Assembly (NCBI GenBank): GCA_947649645.1
Contig: CANSSP010000010.1
Coordinates: 37,776 to 101,775, forward strand
DNA length: 64,000 nt
Direction of reading: 5' to 3'
Source of the DNA: an uncultured Roseburia sp.
GTDB lineage: Bacteria > Bacillota > Clostridia > Lachnospirales > Lachnospiraceae
Part shown: one piece after another, positions 53,830 to 63,608 of the stretch
Layout of the letters: every line of letters begins with the position of its first letter
Position numbering within the stretch: the first letter of the stretch is position 1
Translations under genes and position numbers: made by a program
Notes under the pieces: model-generated
What the model was told of the DNA's origin: nothing
Seen by the model: the letters and a program-made list of their open reading frames with translations, nothing else
The model's database searches: none

Positions 53830-54450
53830 TTACGTCAATTTGTACGTCCCCTTCCCCAGTTTTCTGACCAGCCCGGCAGTTTCACTCTGATTCAGGATTC
53901 TTTGCAGCTGCCTTGCACTGCAATGAAGATGAAAAGCGGCCTGCTCTACCCCTTTTAAGGTCTCATCAGCGCATTTATATTTCATATAAGACATAACCCG
54001 CTCCGTAAGAGAGGCGGGCGCGGCATCAATGGCCGTCATTGCCCCGATTTTGGCCGAAAGACTATTACAGATCAGCACCAGAAACCGGTTACTGGAGAGC
54101 AGGGTTTTTCTGTGTTTTTCAATAGAAAATGAAATACAGGTCAGGGGCTCGAGTGCTTCGGCATAGATATTGCTGCTTTTGGGATAAAAAATATCCATAT
54201 CCCCGAGAAAGTAATCTGCCGTTCCGTTCGACAGTGAATAGCGTGTGCCATCGTCACGGATAAAGCAGATATTTAAGGATCCCTGTTCCACAATCTGAAA
54301 TAAAAGTTCGTTCTGGAAAGGCGAACTCACCAATTCACCCTTTTCATATCGGATCAGATAAAAGTCAACCTCCAGCGATTCGAGCACAGCATGGTATCTG
54401 CTCTTAGCGATGCATTCTGCAATTTTGTTTTTGTCAAATATTCTTTCCAT
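53830..54450 (-). CDS. Crp/Fnr-family transcriptional regulator
   Basis: 206 residues: cyclic-nucleotide-binding-like beta roll (~20-120, FQNELLFQIVEQGSLNICFI, GDMDIFYPKSS) and a C-terminal helix-turn-helix (VEQAAFHLHCSARQLQRIL). The usual cAMP-binding Arg-Ser pair is not evident. It is divergent from the MATE pump gene and may regulate it. Confidence 0.85.
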   Translation of the reverse strand: MERIFDKNKIAECIAKSRYHAVLESLEVDFYLIRYEKGELVSSPFQNELLFQIVEQGSLNICFIRDDGTRYSLSNGTADYFLGDMDIFYPKSSNIYAEALEPLTCISFSIEKHRKTLLSSNRFLVLICNSLSAKIGAMTAIDAAPASLTERVMSYMKYKCADETLKGVEQAAFHLHCSARQLQRILNQSETAGLVRKLGKGTYKLT

Positions 54451-54533
54451 AAATCACCTCCAACAGGACAGATGTCTTGTTTTTAAGCTCTATTTTACAT
54501 TACAATGAGAAAAAAGCAAGGGAGGAAAAACAT

Positions 54534-55871
54534 ATGACATCTGTTTTTGAAGAAAAAAACATATCCAAAGCAATTATGAGAGTCGGACTGCCTGCTATGC
54601 TGGGACAGCTCACAACGCTTATTTATAATATTGCGGACACATTTTTTGTCTCTCTGACAAAAGAACCTGCAACGATCGCAGCGGTGACGTTGTGTGCGCC
54701 GGTATTGCTGATTATCATGTCGATAGCCTGCATCTTTGGAATGGGAGGCAGCAGCGTAATCGCCAGATTATTAGGAGAAGAAAAAAAAGAGGAATCTGGC
54801 ACAACGATGAATTTTTGTGTGTACGCCATGGCAATCGCAGGCGTTGTCACACTTGTCCTGGGGATCACTTTTCTGCAGCCACTGGCAAAAGTATCCGGCG
54901 CAGACGCGGACAATATGGCCTATACCTGTGATTATCTGAAATGGATTTTTCTGGGCGCCCCTTTTATTATGCTGGCCAACGGCTTTGTCCACCTGTTCCG
55001 TTCAGTCGGCCTGATAAAAGAAGGTACGATCGGACTGGTACTTGGAAATGTAACCAATATGGTGCTGGATTATATTTTTATAGCTATCCTGGGCTGGGGA
55101 ACAGCAGGTGCCGCGCTTGCAACATCCCTGGGTTTTGTCTGCGCAACGATATATTATATTGCCTGCATGATTCATAACGAGCGCAGGGGAAATCAGCTGG
55201 TGCCCTTGTCTCCGAAACGTTTTTCACCAAATCCGGCAATGGTCCGCAGCGTGTTAAGCATCGGCATTCCGGGTGCTCTCATTACAGTGCTTATGAGTGT
55301 TTCAAATATTGTACTTAACAACTATATCGGCATTTACGGTTCTGACGCAGTCGCTTCCTACGGAATCGCATATAAGCTTGACATGGTTCCCATTTTGCTC
55401 TCAGTGGGCTTATCGCAGGGCGTTGCTCCTCTGGTCGGCTATTGCTATGGAGGAAATCAGAAAACACGGATGTCTGCGATCGTAAAACATACGATGTTAT
55501 ATGGCATTCTTATGGGCGCGGTCTTTTCTGCCGTCTTTATACTTTTTGGAAAGACGCTTGCCTCTATATTCCTGCAGGATGGTATTCTGATTGAACAGAC
55601 GGCATACTTTTTAAAAATCCTATGCCTGTCAGCGCCTATGCTCGGTGTGATCAATATGATGACAAGTTATTTTCAGGCATTGGGTAAAGCAATAAATTCG
55701 CTGATCATCACCGTTTTAAGAAACGCCGTACTATTTATTCCGGGAGTAATCATTCTGAATGGCTTCTGGAAACTGAACGGTGTAATCGCCGCACAGCCCG
55801 TTGTGGAAGCTGTTTTAACCATAATCTGCATATTCATGTATAGCAAAGAAATACGTTCCGGCGGCAGCTGA
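54534..55871 (+). CDS. MATE-family efflux transporter
   Basis: 445 residues from ATG 54534 (GGGAGG ahead). Twelve membrane helices in two halves, with MRVGLPAMLGQLTTLIYNI at the start and the matching second-half entry VRSVLSIGIPGALITVLMS. It exports cationic drugs or metabolites in exchange for Na+ or H+. Divergent Crp-like gene. Confidence 0.93.
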   Translation: MTSVFEEKNISKAIMRVGLPAMLGQLTTLIYNIADTFFVSLTKEPATIAAVTLCAPVLLIIMSIACIFGMGGSSVIARLLGEEKKEESGTTMNFCVYAMAIAGVVTLVLGITFLQPLAKVSGADADNMAYTCDYLKWIFLGAPFIMLANGFVHLFRSVGLIKEGTIGLVLGNVTNMVLDYIFIAILGWGTAGAALATSLGFVCATIYYIACMIHNERRGNQLVPLSPKRFSPNPAMVRSVLSIGIPGALITVLMSVSNIVLNNYIGIYGSDAVASYGIAYKLDMVPILLSVGLSQGVAPLVGYCYGGNQKTRMSAIVKHTMLYGILMGAVFSAVFILFGKTLASIFLQDGILIEQTAYFLKILCLSAPMLGVINMMTSYFQALGKAINSLIITVLRNAVLFIPGVIILNGFWKLNGVIAAQPVVEAVLTIICIFMYSKEIRSGGS

Positions 55872-55910
55872 CCGGACCGGAAGGAACCGGTCTGCTCCTC
55901 CGAAACAGCG

Positions 55911-57716
55911 TCACTTCGTTTTCGCCGTCGCCTGCGCCAGAAAATAATATGCCGAATAAGGATTAAGTGTTAACGGGAAAAATCCGTCCTCTGCCCGTAT
56001 GGATTTCTTCTCCGCGCTCCCCTTCCCGCCGTATTCCTCTGCGTCAGAGGCAAGCAGAAGTTTTAATTCTGTGGCGTCACCGGCCGCAAACCGGTAATTA
56101 TCCTGTATCTTGTCCGAAAAATTGAATACGGCGGCTATCTGCTCCGTCTTTCCGGCGCGCAGAAACGCGTAGATACACTGTTCCTCCTTATTGCAGTCCA
56201 GCCAGCGAAACCCCTCCCGCTCATAATCCTTCTCGTAAAGGGCAGGATGCGACAGATAAAGATGATTCAACTTTTTTATAAACCGGTGAAACGCATCATG
56301 AACCGGGTATTGCAGGATATCCCAGTCCTGCCCGCGCTTTTCGTCCCATTCCCTCAGCTGGCCGATTTCATTTCCCATAAAATTCAGCTTCTTGCCCGGA
56401 TGTGCATACATATACATATAAAGAGCCCTGGCCTGCGGAAATTTATTATCGTAATCACCGTTCATTTTCTGCAGAATGGTCGCCTTCCCATGTACCACCT
56501 CGTCGTGAGAAAACGGCAGAAGAAAACACTCGTCATAATAATACATCATTGAAAAAGTCAGCTTATGATAATCACGGACGCGGTCTTTCGGATCTGTCCT
56601 GAAATAATTCAAAGTATCGTTCATCCACCCCATGTCCCATTTATAATCAAACCCGATCCCGCCTTCTTCCGTCGGCTTCGTGATCCCCGGGTAACAGGTG
56701 GAATCCTCCGCCGCCAGGAGAATCCCCGGATGCCGCTCTTTCAGACCACGATTCATATATTTCAGAAAATCAACCGCAATATGATTGACTCCCCGCGCCG
56801 GATCTCCCTGCCAGTAGATCATCCGGCTGATCGCATCCATCCGGATGCCGTCCATGTGATATTCCGAAAGCCAGTAATGAGCCGCAGACTGCAGAAAACT
56901 GCGCACCTCTCCCCTCGAATGCATAAAATTGCGGCTGCCCCACTCACTGTACCCGACCGCATCGTTCGGGTACTCATAGAGCGCCGTCCCGTCATAGGAT
57001 GCCAGCGCATAATCGTCCACCGCAAAATGTACCGGAACAAAATCCAGAATCACACCGATATCATTCTGATGACAGATATCCACAAAAGCCATAAGCTGTT
57101 TTGCCGTGCCGTAACGCGAAGTCGGACTGAAAAAGCACGTTCCCTGATATCCCCAGGACTCATCGCAGGGATGTTCGTTCAGCGGCATTATCTCAAGATA
57201 ATTGTATCCGTTTTCCTTCAGATACGGAACGATCCGTTCCGCCAGTTCCTCATAATCATACCATACATCCGGTTCCTCCGACGGTTTTCGAAACGAACCA
57301 AAATGAATCTCGTAAATGTTTAAAGGCTTATCCCGGCAGACGGAACGCTGCTGCATCCATTTCTGATCGTGGAAAGGATAACCGTGAAGTTCCCTCAGAA
57401 ACGACGCGTTTGCCGGACGCAGCTCCATCCCGAAACCATACGGGTCACAGTGATCCGTACAGGAACCATCTGCGCGGTAAATCCGGTATTTATACATCAT
57501 CCCTTCCCCGGCGTTTTCGACACGGCATTCCCAGAAATTGCCGTCGTATGCCTTTTTCATCGGGATCTCGTCCCAGCCGCAGAATTCCCCGATCAGCGAA
57601 ACACGCCGCGCTCCCGGCGCGAACGTGCGGAACACTGCCCCGTTCTCATCCAGATGTGCTCCCAGCCACTTATAAGCGTCAAATATTTTTCCCGTATAAA
57701 ATCCGTAAAAATCCAT
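55911..57716 (-). CDS. glgB: 1,4-alpha-glucan branching enzyme
   Basis: 601 residues, GH13. N-terminal CBM48 (~15-105), then the catalytic barrel with the four conserved regions: DFVPVHFAVDD, GIRMDAISRM (nucleophile Asp), LLAAEDST (acid/base Glu) and FSHDEVVHG, and a C-terminal beta domain. It introduces alpha-1,6 branches into glycogen. No other glycogen genes are adjacent, which is unusual but known in Clostridia. Confidence 0.94.
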   Translation of the reverse strand: MDFYGFYTGKIFDAYKWLGAHLDENGAVFRTFAPGARRVSLIGEFCGWDEIPMKKAYDGNFWECRVENAGEGMMYKYRIYRADGSCTDHCDPYGFGMELRPANASFLRELHGYPFHDQKWMQQRSVCRDKPLNIYEIHFGSFRKPSEEPDVWYDYEELAERIVPYLKENGYNYLEIMPLNEHPCDESWGYQGTCFFSPTSRYGTAKQLMAFVDICHQNDIGVILDFVPVHFAVDDYALASYDGTALYEYPNDAVGYSEWGSRNFMHSRGEVRSFLQSAAHYWLSEYHMDGIRMDAISRMIYWQGDPARGVNHIAVDFLKYMNRGLKERHPGILLAAEDSTCYPGITKPTEEGGIGFDYKWDMGWMNDTLNYFRTDPKDRVRDYHKLTFSMMYYYDECFLLPFSHDEVVHGKATILQKMNGDYDNKFPQARALYMYMYAHPGKKLNFMGNEIGQLREWDEKRGQDWDILQYPVHDAFHRFIKKLNHLYLSHPALYEKDYEREGFRWLDCNKEEQCIYAFLRAGKTEQIAAVFNFSDKIQDNYRFAAGDATELKLLLASDAEEYGGKGSAEKKSIRAEDGFFPLTLNPYSAYYFLAQATAKTK

Positions 57717-57871
57717 CCCGTTCCTCCCGAAAAATAATAGACAACCGTTGCTTTTTCTGTATAATAATTGTAAAAGAGCTTACGTTTTCTGTCCACCGAC
57801 ACTATAAAAAAACAGACGGTTACACGACTTTTTAAACAAAAAGACGGTTATATACAATAGAGGAGCAAACG

Positions 57872-58423
57872 ATGGATTTACGGATTGAAAAAACAGAAAA
57901 GGCAATCAGAAACGCCTTTCTTTCGCTGCGCGCGAAAAAGGCACTGGAAAAAATTACGGTAAAAGAACTGTGCGGGCTGGCCATGATTAACAAATCTACT
58001 TTTTATGCCCATTATCCCGATATCTATGCACTCTCGGATACGCTCGAAGACGAGGTGATTCAGTCTGTGCTGGACGACATTCCGGACAACCAGAAATATA
58101 CCCCGTCGAATCCGGAGCTGTTCACGAAAGAATTGTGTTTCTCCTTTCTCTCCCATCTGTCCCTGATCACCATCCTTTTTTCCGGCAGAGAACAGAGCCA
58201 GCTTCCAAACCGGCTTGAGAGCAGAATCAAGGAAACGATATTCCGGAAATATCCGGCATACCGTGATGATGTCGCCAAGAATATCATCCTCTCCTACTGC
58301 ATCCAGGGAGCCTATCACTCTTTTGTCAACAACAGGGAGACCGACACAGACCTTCTTCTCAGCGTCATCTGCAGCATCGCGAAATCCATACGAAGCCTGT
58401 ACGAGGACGAGGAACCAGATTGA
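57872..58423 (+). CDS. TetR/AcrR-family regulator
   Basis: 183 residues. HTH at ~10-55 (ITVKELCGLAMINKSTFYAHY), helical C-terminal domain. ATG follows GGAGC. Divergent from glgB; its target is unknown. The AT-rich integrated element begins a little after its stop. Confidence 0.88.
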   Translation: MDLRIEKTEKAIRNAFLSLRAKKALEKITVKELCGLAMINKSTFYAHYPDIYALSDTLEDEVIQSVLDDIPDNQKYTPSNPELFTKELCFSFLSHLSLITILFSGREQSQLPNRLESRIKETIFRKYPAYRDDVAKNIILSYCIQGAYHSFVNNRETDTDLLLSVICSIAKSIRSLYEDEEPD

Positions 58424-58500
58424 TTTTCCATCCCTAGCTTCGTCATAGAATAAATTGAAAAATCCTTATTTTACAGGCTTTTCAGACATGGACATTTTGA

Positions 58501-58522
58501 AAACCCACATTGAAACACAACC
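58501..58522. repeat. Left copy of a 22-bp terminal repeat of the integrated element
   Basis: AAACCCACAT-N4-ACACAACC, the same pattern as 63692-63713 (18 of 22 positions identical). It abuts the end of the integrase gene. Probably an integrase arm-binding site, as direct repeats are in Tn916-type elements. Confidence 0.6.
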
Positions 58523-59857
58523 CTAATGAGGAATAACAGCAGATACACTTTGCCGTCTAATATAGGTTGATTCCTTAATCATTTGCTTGTTGCCCTCATT
58601 GTCAAGCACTTCAATTTCCATTTCATCAGTGGTAATACCGTTGAGAGTGGATAATAAAAACTCTTTTGATGTACTTGTTGAATTAATATAGTATTTCATT
58701 GTGGTATCTAGTTTTTTGTGCCCTGCTCGTTGCATGACTTCCTTTGCAGGAACATTAGCAGCCGCCAGCATAGACAAATGTGTTTTCCTAAGAGAATGAT
58801 ACTTAAAAGTAATACCCGTTTCGGCTTTGATTTTTTTCGCCCAGAATTTAATGGAATTGACGGTTAGAAGTTCCCCGTTTTCTTTCCTGTTTATAAAATC
58901 TCCACCTATGACTTGTTTATAGTCTCTTTTGGTCTTGTCAATCACAATTTCAGATTTTCTTAGTAAGTATGCCTCTGTAGGATGCTTTGTTTGTTTACGG
59001 ATAAGGTCTTTTAAATGGTTGTGGAGAATGTCGGGCACATCTATTTCTCGGACAGCAGTTAATGTTTTTACTGGTCTAAGGCAAAAGACACCGTTTTCAA
59101 CAATCAACTGCTTATTGATTTTGATTTTGTGAGTTCCCCAATTATAATCTTGCCACATTAAACCAAAACATTCCCCAATCCGAATACCTAAGTAATAGCC
59201 AAGCAAAAAGGCAGTATAGCAATTTCCCTGTTTGAAAATTTCAGAAATCTGGCTGATTTCATAGGAGTTATAATTTTTTATAATATTGTACTCCTCGGCA
59301 TCTTCCTGTCGGATTTTTGGCATTTTTAACTTTGTTCCACTGTCAACAAACATTCTTGTATATCTAATAGGGTCAATGTGTTCTGTTTTATATGCCAATC
59401 CCCAAAGCTGATAGAATAGCTTTAAAAAACTTTCTACATATTTGTAGCTATAATCATTATTGTAGAGTTCCTGCAAAAAGACTTCCAAATCCGATACATT
59501 AATTTCAGAGAAATATTTATCCCCAAATTCTACGGAAATATGGTTTTTCCATAGGGAAGTATATTTTTTTACTGTTCCCGTTGCTTTTCCATTGCTGGTA
59601 TTTTTTAAATAATAAGTCCACATTTCTGATACTTTGCAATCGGTAAATGTGGCAGTTGGTTTAGGTGCTCGTAATTCCGCTAACCGCAACTCCCTTGCCT
59701 TTTTTGCTTGTGCTTTTGTTTTGTAGGGTTCTCCCGATTCGGAAAGCTTGCTTGTAGTATCTTTTCGCTTTCCGTCTTTTACTATAGTGATACGATAACC
59801 CCAAAATTGATTATTGTCGCCCCACTGAAAGAGACCTGTGTCATTATTTTTTGCCAT
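58523..59857 (-). CDS. Tyrosine recombinase/integrase
   Basis: 444 residues. N-terminal arm-type domain (GYRITIVKDGKRKDTTS), SAM-like core-binding domain (~85-170), catalytic domain with R (LGIRIGECFGL), HxxR (HSLRKTH), H (AGHKKLD) and Y (TMKYYI). ATG follows AAAGGAG. It is at the left end next to the terminal repeat and should integrate and excise the element. Confidence 0.93.
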   Translation of the reverse strand: MAKNNDTGLFQWGDNNQFWGYRITIVKDGKRKDTTSKLSESGEPYKTKAQAKKARELRLAELRAPKPTATFTDCKVSEMWTYYLKNTSNGKATGTVKKYTSLWKNHISVEFGDKYFSEINVSDLEVFLQELYNNDYSYKYVESFLKLFYQLWGLAYKTEHIDPIRYTRMFVDSGTKLKMPKIRQEDAEEYNIIKNYNSYEISQISEIFKQGNCYTAFLLGYYLGIRIGECFGLMWQDYNWGTHKIKINKQLIVENGVFCLRPVKTLTAVREIDVPDILHNHLKDLIRKQTKHPTEAYLLRKSEIVIDKTKRDYKQVIGGDFINRKENGELLTVNSIKFWAKKIKAETGITFKYHSLRKTHLSMLAAANVPAKEVMQRAGHKKLDTTMKYYINSTSTSKEFLLSTLNGITTDEMEIEVLDNEGNKQMIKESTYIRRQSVSAVIPH

Positions 59858-59922
59858 AATTCTTTTCTCCTTTCAAATGAAAAATCTATAAGATAGAACA
59901 CTTAGGCTTTAAGTGCAACTCC

Positions 59923-60066
59923 TTAATACTTGTTAAAGATTGTATTATTATTGTAAGGCACAACCTTGAAACCTCCAAACCGAGTAGCCAGAAAGCCCAT
60001 GTTTAAGGGATTTCTTAAATTTTGGACTCGAAATTCTATATCTTTTGATTTGTCGTTTAAAAGCAC
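59923..60066 (-). CDS. Possible 47-residue ORF upstream of the integrase
   Basis: From GTG 60066: LLNDKSKDIEFRVQNLRNP, LNMGFLATRFGGFKVVPYN, ending NNTIFNKY. Protein-like, in the place where excisionase genes often lie, but short and without a clear ribosome binding site. Confidence 0.3.
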   Translation of the reverse strand: MLLNDKSKDIEFRVQNLRNPLNMGFLATRFGGFKVVPYNNNTIFNKY

Positions 60067-60071
60067 AACCA

Positions 60072-60104
60072 AGGGGATATAAGCAAAAATATGCCTATAT
60101 CCCC
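60072..60104. repeat. Hairpin in the integrase-Rep intergenic region
   Basis: AGGGGATATAAGC pairs with GCcTATATCCCCT across a short A-rich loop. No T-run on either strand. Confidence 0.5.
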
Positions 60105-60130
60105 TCTAGCCCATCCTATTTTGTTTTGAT

Positions 60131-60189
60131 GTTGTCAAGGGTTGCGGTGCAACTTTTTTGACAAACAAAAAAGCCATGCCCTTGACAAC
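60131..60189. repeat. 11-bp inverted repeat, possible origin element
   Basis: GTTGTCAAGGG (60131-60141) and CCCTTGACAAC (60179-60189) flank TTTTTTGACAAACAAAAAAG, itself partly symmetrical. Confidence 0.45.
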
Positions 60190-60260
60190 AAATTTACCTT
60201 TATTCTATCTATATTCACTCAAAAATGCCTCATGTGGAAAAGGCGGAACGGTGAAAATAT

Positions 60261-60394
60261 TTCCACCGATTCCACCTTGTTCCACCAATGCTCGGAGACA
60301 AGCCCTTGTCCTCGCAGATGTGATAAATTTTGAGGAATATAGAGGTTTTTTGGAAGTTTTATTGAATAAATATTTATATTTCCACCTTTCCACC
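60261..60394. repeat. Iteron-like TTCCACC repeats
   Basis: TTCCACC occurs at 60261, 60270, 60280, 60380 and 60388, in two clusters with 8-10 bp spacing. This is downstream of rep. It may be where Rep binds, or a replication origin. Confidence 0.4.
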
Positions 60395-60400
60395 TCTATT

Positions 60401-61563
60401 TTAAAATGGAACCTTAACAGGCTTTTTTAAGTTTAAAGAAGTAATTTGGGGGATTAACTCTAGTCCCAGAAATTCTTGCATTTCTTTTTCACCTTTCTTT
60501 TCTTCAATGGTTTGTATGATTAATTCCAAGACTGGGTTTTTAAACTCTGCAACAAATTCATATTTGTCAGTAGCTTTATCAAAATAATAAGAACGGACAG
60601 TGTACGGATTTAATTCAAGGAAAGTTTTACATCTTCTCTTAAATTGTAATAAAGGCTCGTCCTGTTCGGAGAATAGATTATTATAAAACCTTCCATATTA
60701 TGAATACAAGTAATGATAATTAGCTTACATTCTGTAATATGTTTATTATGGAATCTACTTTTAACTTTGCTGTCGCTGTTATTATCTATCATTTTGATAA
60801 AATCGGAAAATTTTAATGAACTGCCCCTCAAATCATCTAATATTAAACAGTCCTGTCCTTTATATCCGTCTAATAGGTCATTATCACTTCCAGATATAAA
60901 GAAACTATATCCATGCTTTTCTGCAATATGCTTTGCAAGGGTTGTTTTTCCTGTTCCGCTTCCTCCGCTGATATAAATAACTTCTAATTGTCTGTTACCG
61001 TCATAAATAGAATCTCTATAATATTCATGTGCCTTTTCAAGAGATGTTTTATATAACTGAAATTCAGAATTTGTCATGTATTTAAAATAGTTATATTCTT
61101 TTAAAGTTCCGTCCATAATCAAATCAGTGAGTTCTTGAATACGAGTTTTCAATATTCCATTACTTTGAATAAATTGAGTATAATCAAAATTTGCATGAAC
61201 TTCATCAATACAATATTGAAATTTCTCGGAACTATTTTTGTGTATTAAGTATAACAGCATATCTTCATAATGCCCCGAACTGGACTTATTTACATATTGT
61301 TCTTCAATATCAAACCATTTTGCAACATATTTTGTGTTTTGAGAATCTTTAAACTGCAAGCAAATATGCCAATGAGGTTCTTTTAAAGTGCCTGCTTTGT
61401 GTTCAGGGTTTTTCTTTTCATCATCCTTTGTATAAGTGTCTTTATCATGCAGTATGTAAGCAAATTTTTTAATACCTCTTTTGCAAACAGCCTCTTTAAT
61501 TTTGCCCTCTGTAAGAAACTTAGTTCCTTGACAGATTTCGCAAATTTTTAATTTCATTGTCAT
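60401..61563 (-). pseudogene. CRESS-like Rep (HUH endonuclease plus SF3-type helicase) with a frameshift
   Basis: N-terminal HUH rolling-circle domain: FAYILHDKDTY, the metal-binding HWHICLQF and a downstream tyrosine region (SGHYEDMLLYLIH). It is followed by a helicase domain with Walker A GGSGTGKTT and LILDDLRG. The first frame ends at 60610 (VKLSLN). A one-base change in an A/T run at 60685-60688 shifts to another frame, which continues as NLFSEQDEPLLQFKRRCKTF to the stop at 60403-60401. The restored protein of ~387 residues is the usual length. It could be a decayed rep, a sequencing error or programmed slippage. Confidence 0.75.
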
Positions 61564-61646
61564 AATTCCTTTCCTATCCGTTTTGGATTTTATATTATTT
61601 TAACTACAGATAATAAAAAATCAACCCGAAAACTGCACGATCAAAA

Positions 61647-62540
61647 TTATTTGAGAGGATAGCATATATATTGTTTCATTAGGTCATTTCTATTGTTCCC
61701 ATGGCCTAATCGGTGACTTACAGTATTTAGGGCTTGTTGGACGGTTTGCCCCTGTTCCCGATACTCCTTGTATTTACCTGTCGCATATGCCTTTCTTGCG
61801 GTGTGAAAATCCCCATTAGAAATAACTATTCCTTGTTTCTTCTTTTCACGGTTAAAGGCCTGTTGTAACGAGCCCGTCTGAATAGGGCAGACACGGCCAG
61901 TTTTATTTAAAAAATCTTCAATAACCTTCTTCTGCTGATTGTTTTCTGCAGGTATGAACCGATTCCTTTTTCCCTTGCTGTCAATGATTTTAATACCTTT
62001 TGCAGATATATCTTCATAACGAAGTTTTGCACACTCCGCAGCCCTTAACCCGAAATGAAAGCTAAGAGTAAGAGCCTTACGGAAGTTCGTATTTGTTGAT
62101 TTTAAGAGTTTATTATAGTTATCCGTAGAAAGCATAGCATTTCTAATTTTACCCCCACCATTTCGGCTTGAAAGCGGTGTAACAACATTATGATAATTAA
62201 CATTAATGTTATATGTAGAGTTTGCTAATACTTCTAATTTTCTGAAACGGCTTTGATATTGTTCTAAAGTCTTTTGGCTACAGTCACTTGATTTTAAACT
62301 CAAAAACTCTTGTATATGGCTTGAATCTATTTCATATAGTTGTTTGATTTCTGGATAGTTTATTTTGAGCCAGTTTGAAAAAGAGGAACTGAGATCAAGT
62401 AAGTTTTTTCTATCGCTAAAAGAGAAAATTCTGCTATTATCTTTGCCTTGTGACTTTAAAGAATGTTTGTCCATTCCTTCTCTAAAATTTGTATTGATAC
62501 AATGCAGAAATTGATATTTTATATTTCGTCTTTTTGACAT
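61647..62540 (-). CDS. Tyrosine recombinase, second of the element
   Basis: 297 residues. SAM-like N-terminal domain and catalytic domain with R (FGLRAAECAKL), HxxR (DFHTARKAY), H (RLGHGNNRND) and Y (MKQYICY). Smaller than the integrase and without an arm domain. It may resolve multimers or take part in integration. A 45-bp palindrome lies just upstream. Confidence 0.85.
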   Translation of the reverse strand: MSKRRNIKYQFLHCINTNFREGMDKHSLKSQGKDNSRIFSFSDRKNLLDLSSSFSNWLKINYPEIKQLYEIDSSHIQEFLSLKSSDCSQKTLEQYQSRFRKLEVLANSTYNINVNYHNVVTPLSSRNGGGKIRNAMLSTDNYNKLLKSTNTNFRKALTLSFHFGLRAAECAKLRYEDISAKGIKIIDSKGKRNRFIPAENNQQKKVIEDFLNKTGRVCPIQTGSLQQAFNREKKKQGIVISNGDFHTARKAYATGKYKEYREQGQTVQQALNTVSHRLGHGNNRNDLMKQYICYPLK

Positions 62541-62557
62541 ATGTTTCCCCCTTTCTT

Positions 62558-62602
62558 GTATGCATTAAGGTTTGGACCAAGAGGTCCAACCTTAATGCAT
62601 AC
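62558..62602. repeat. 45-bp near-perfect palindrome upstream of the second recombinase
   Basis: GTATGCATTAAGGTT and AACCTTAATGCATAC enclose GGACC/GGTCC with loop AAGA; a single T is unpaired. It may be an operator, a recombination site or a replication hairpin. Confidence 0.65.
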
Positions 62603-62812
62603 ATACTACATTCTATTGAAAAAATAATTGCCGTTTCAGACTATTTCTGTCCACAGAAAATGCGAACCTAGATTATCGGCACAAGTACAATTATAATTTG
62701 TGAACCGACTACTGCCCCAAAGAGGCCTAATGTTTACATACATTTACAGACAGTATGCGAAGTCTTTCTGCTTATCCTTTTTCCTTTCCTATATTCTCTA
62801 TCCTATACAAAA

Positions 62813-63008
62813 AAGGAACACCACACATTAATGCAAATGTTCCTTATCTTAATTTTATATAGGATAGGCAAAGGTGCGGATTTATGACCTTATCCATAAT
62901 GCTTAACATGTAAATAGTATAAATCCGTTTTGAATTATGACATCCCTTTTTAACACTTAACCTTTTTATATTAATCACTAATGAGCAATTATCCAGTATC
63001 TTATGATA
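62813..63008 (-). ncRNA. Candidate small RNA, about 190 nt
   Basis: Minus strand: TTGAAT (63044-63039), 18-nt spacer, TATAAT (63020-63015), start near 63008. The interval contains a long-range hairpin (CGGATTTA with TAAATCCG) and ends in a terminator (AAGGAACA...TGTTCCTT then TTTT, to 62813). No convincing ORF lies inside. It may be an antisense or regulatory RNA. Confidence 0.35.
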
Positions 63009-63113
63009 CATTACATTATACAGACAAGTAAAAATATTATTCAAAAAAGTGTTATTATCAAACAAATTATGGTATAATTCATTTTAACAAGTAGTAATTG
63101 GTGGGAGGAAAAT

Positions 63114-63575
63114 ATGAAAGTCGAAAGATGTGTAAAGGAGTCTTTTGTTGTGATAGGAAAAGTGGGTTCAACTTTAGACGGAGAGGGCTTTATTCAAAGA
63201 TTATGGGTTGATGCAAATTCTCACTTTGGAGAAGTTCAGCATTTGGCTAAGAAAGATGAGAATGGAAATATCAGTGGTATATGGGGTGCTATGTCTGATT
63301 TCTCGCACTCATTCAATCCGTGGGAAGATTTCAACAAAGGACTTTATCTTGCTGGGGTAGAGTGCAACGAGAATGCAGAAGCCCCCAACGGTTGGACAAA
63401 ATGGATTATTCCTGGCTATGAATATATTTATATAGAATGTGAAAATGATTCTACCTTTTCAGAGGCAATAAAATATTTGGAAGATAATGCTATTCCATTA
63501 GTAGGAGCAGTTCATGATTTTACATGTCCACAGACAGGGAAGAATTATATGTTTTTTCCGATTAGAAAGTTATAA
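63114..63575 (+). CDS. GyrI-like/effector-binding domain protein
   Basis: 153 residues matching the stand-alone GyrI-like (AraC effector-binding) fold: FVVIGKVGST, WVDANSHFGEV, GIWGAMSDFS, YLAGVECNE and WTKWIIPGYEYIYIEC. Such proteins bind small hydrophobic molecules or inhibit gyrase. A -10 box TATAAT at 63075-63080 and GGGAGG precede it; a terminator follows. Cargo gene of the element. Confidence 0.8.
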   Translation: MKVERCVKESFVVIGKVGSTLDGEGFIQRLWVDANSHFGEVQHLAKKDENGNISGIWGAMSDFSHSFNPWEDFNKGLYLAGVECNENAEAPNGWTKWIIPGYEYIYIECENDSTFSEAIKYLEDNAIPLVGAVHDFTCPQTGKNYMFFPIRKL

Positions 63576-63608
63576 ATAAATTCCTATTTGTTTATTGCAG
63601 TATCTAAG

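Noticed and set aside
60158..60430. 90-residue plus-strand ORF
   Set aside because: It covers the TTCCACC repeats and the antisense of the rep end; no ribosome binding site and low-complexity composition.
62844..63065. 73-residue minus-strand ORF
   Set aside because: TTG start without ribosome binding site and non-protein-like composition; the stretch fits an RNA gene better.
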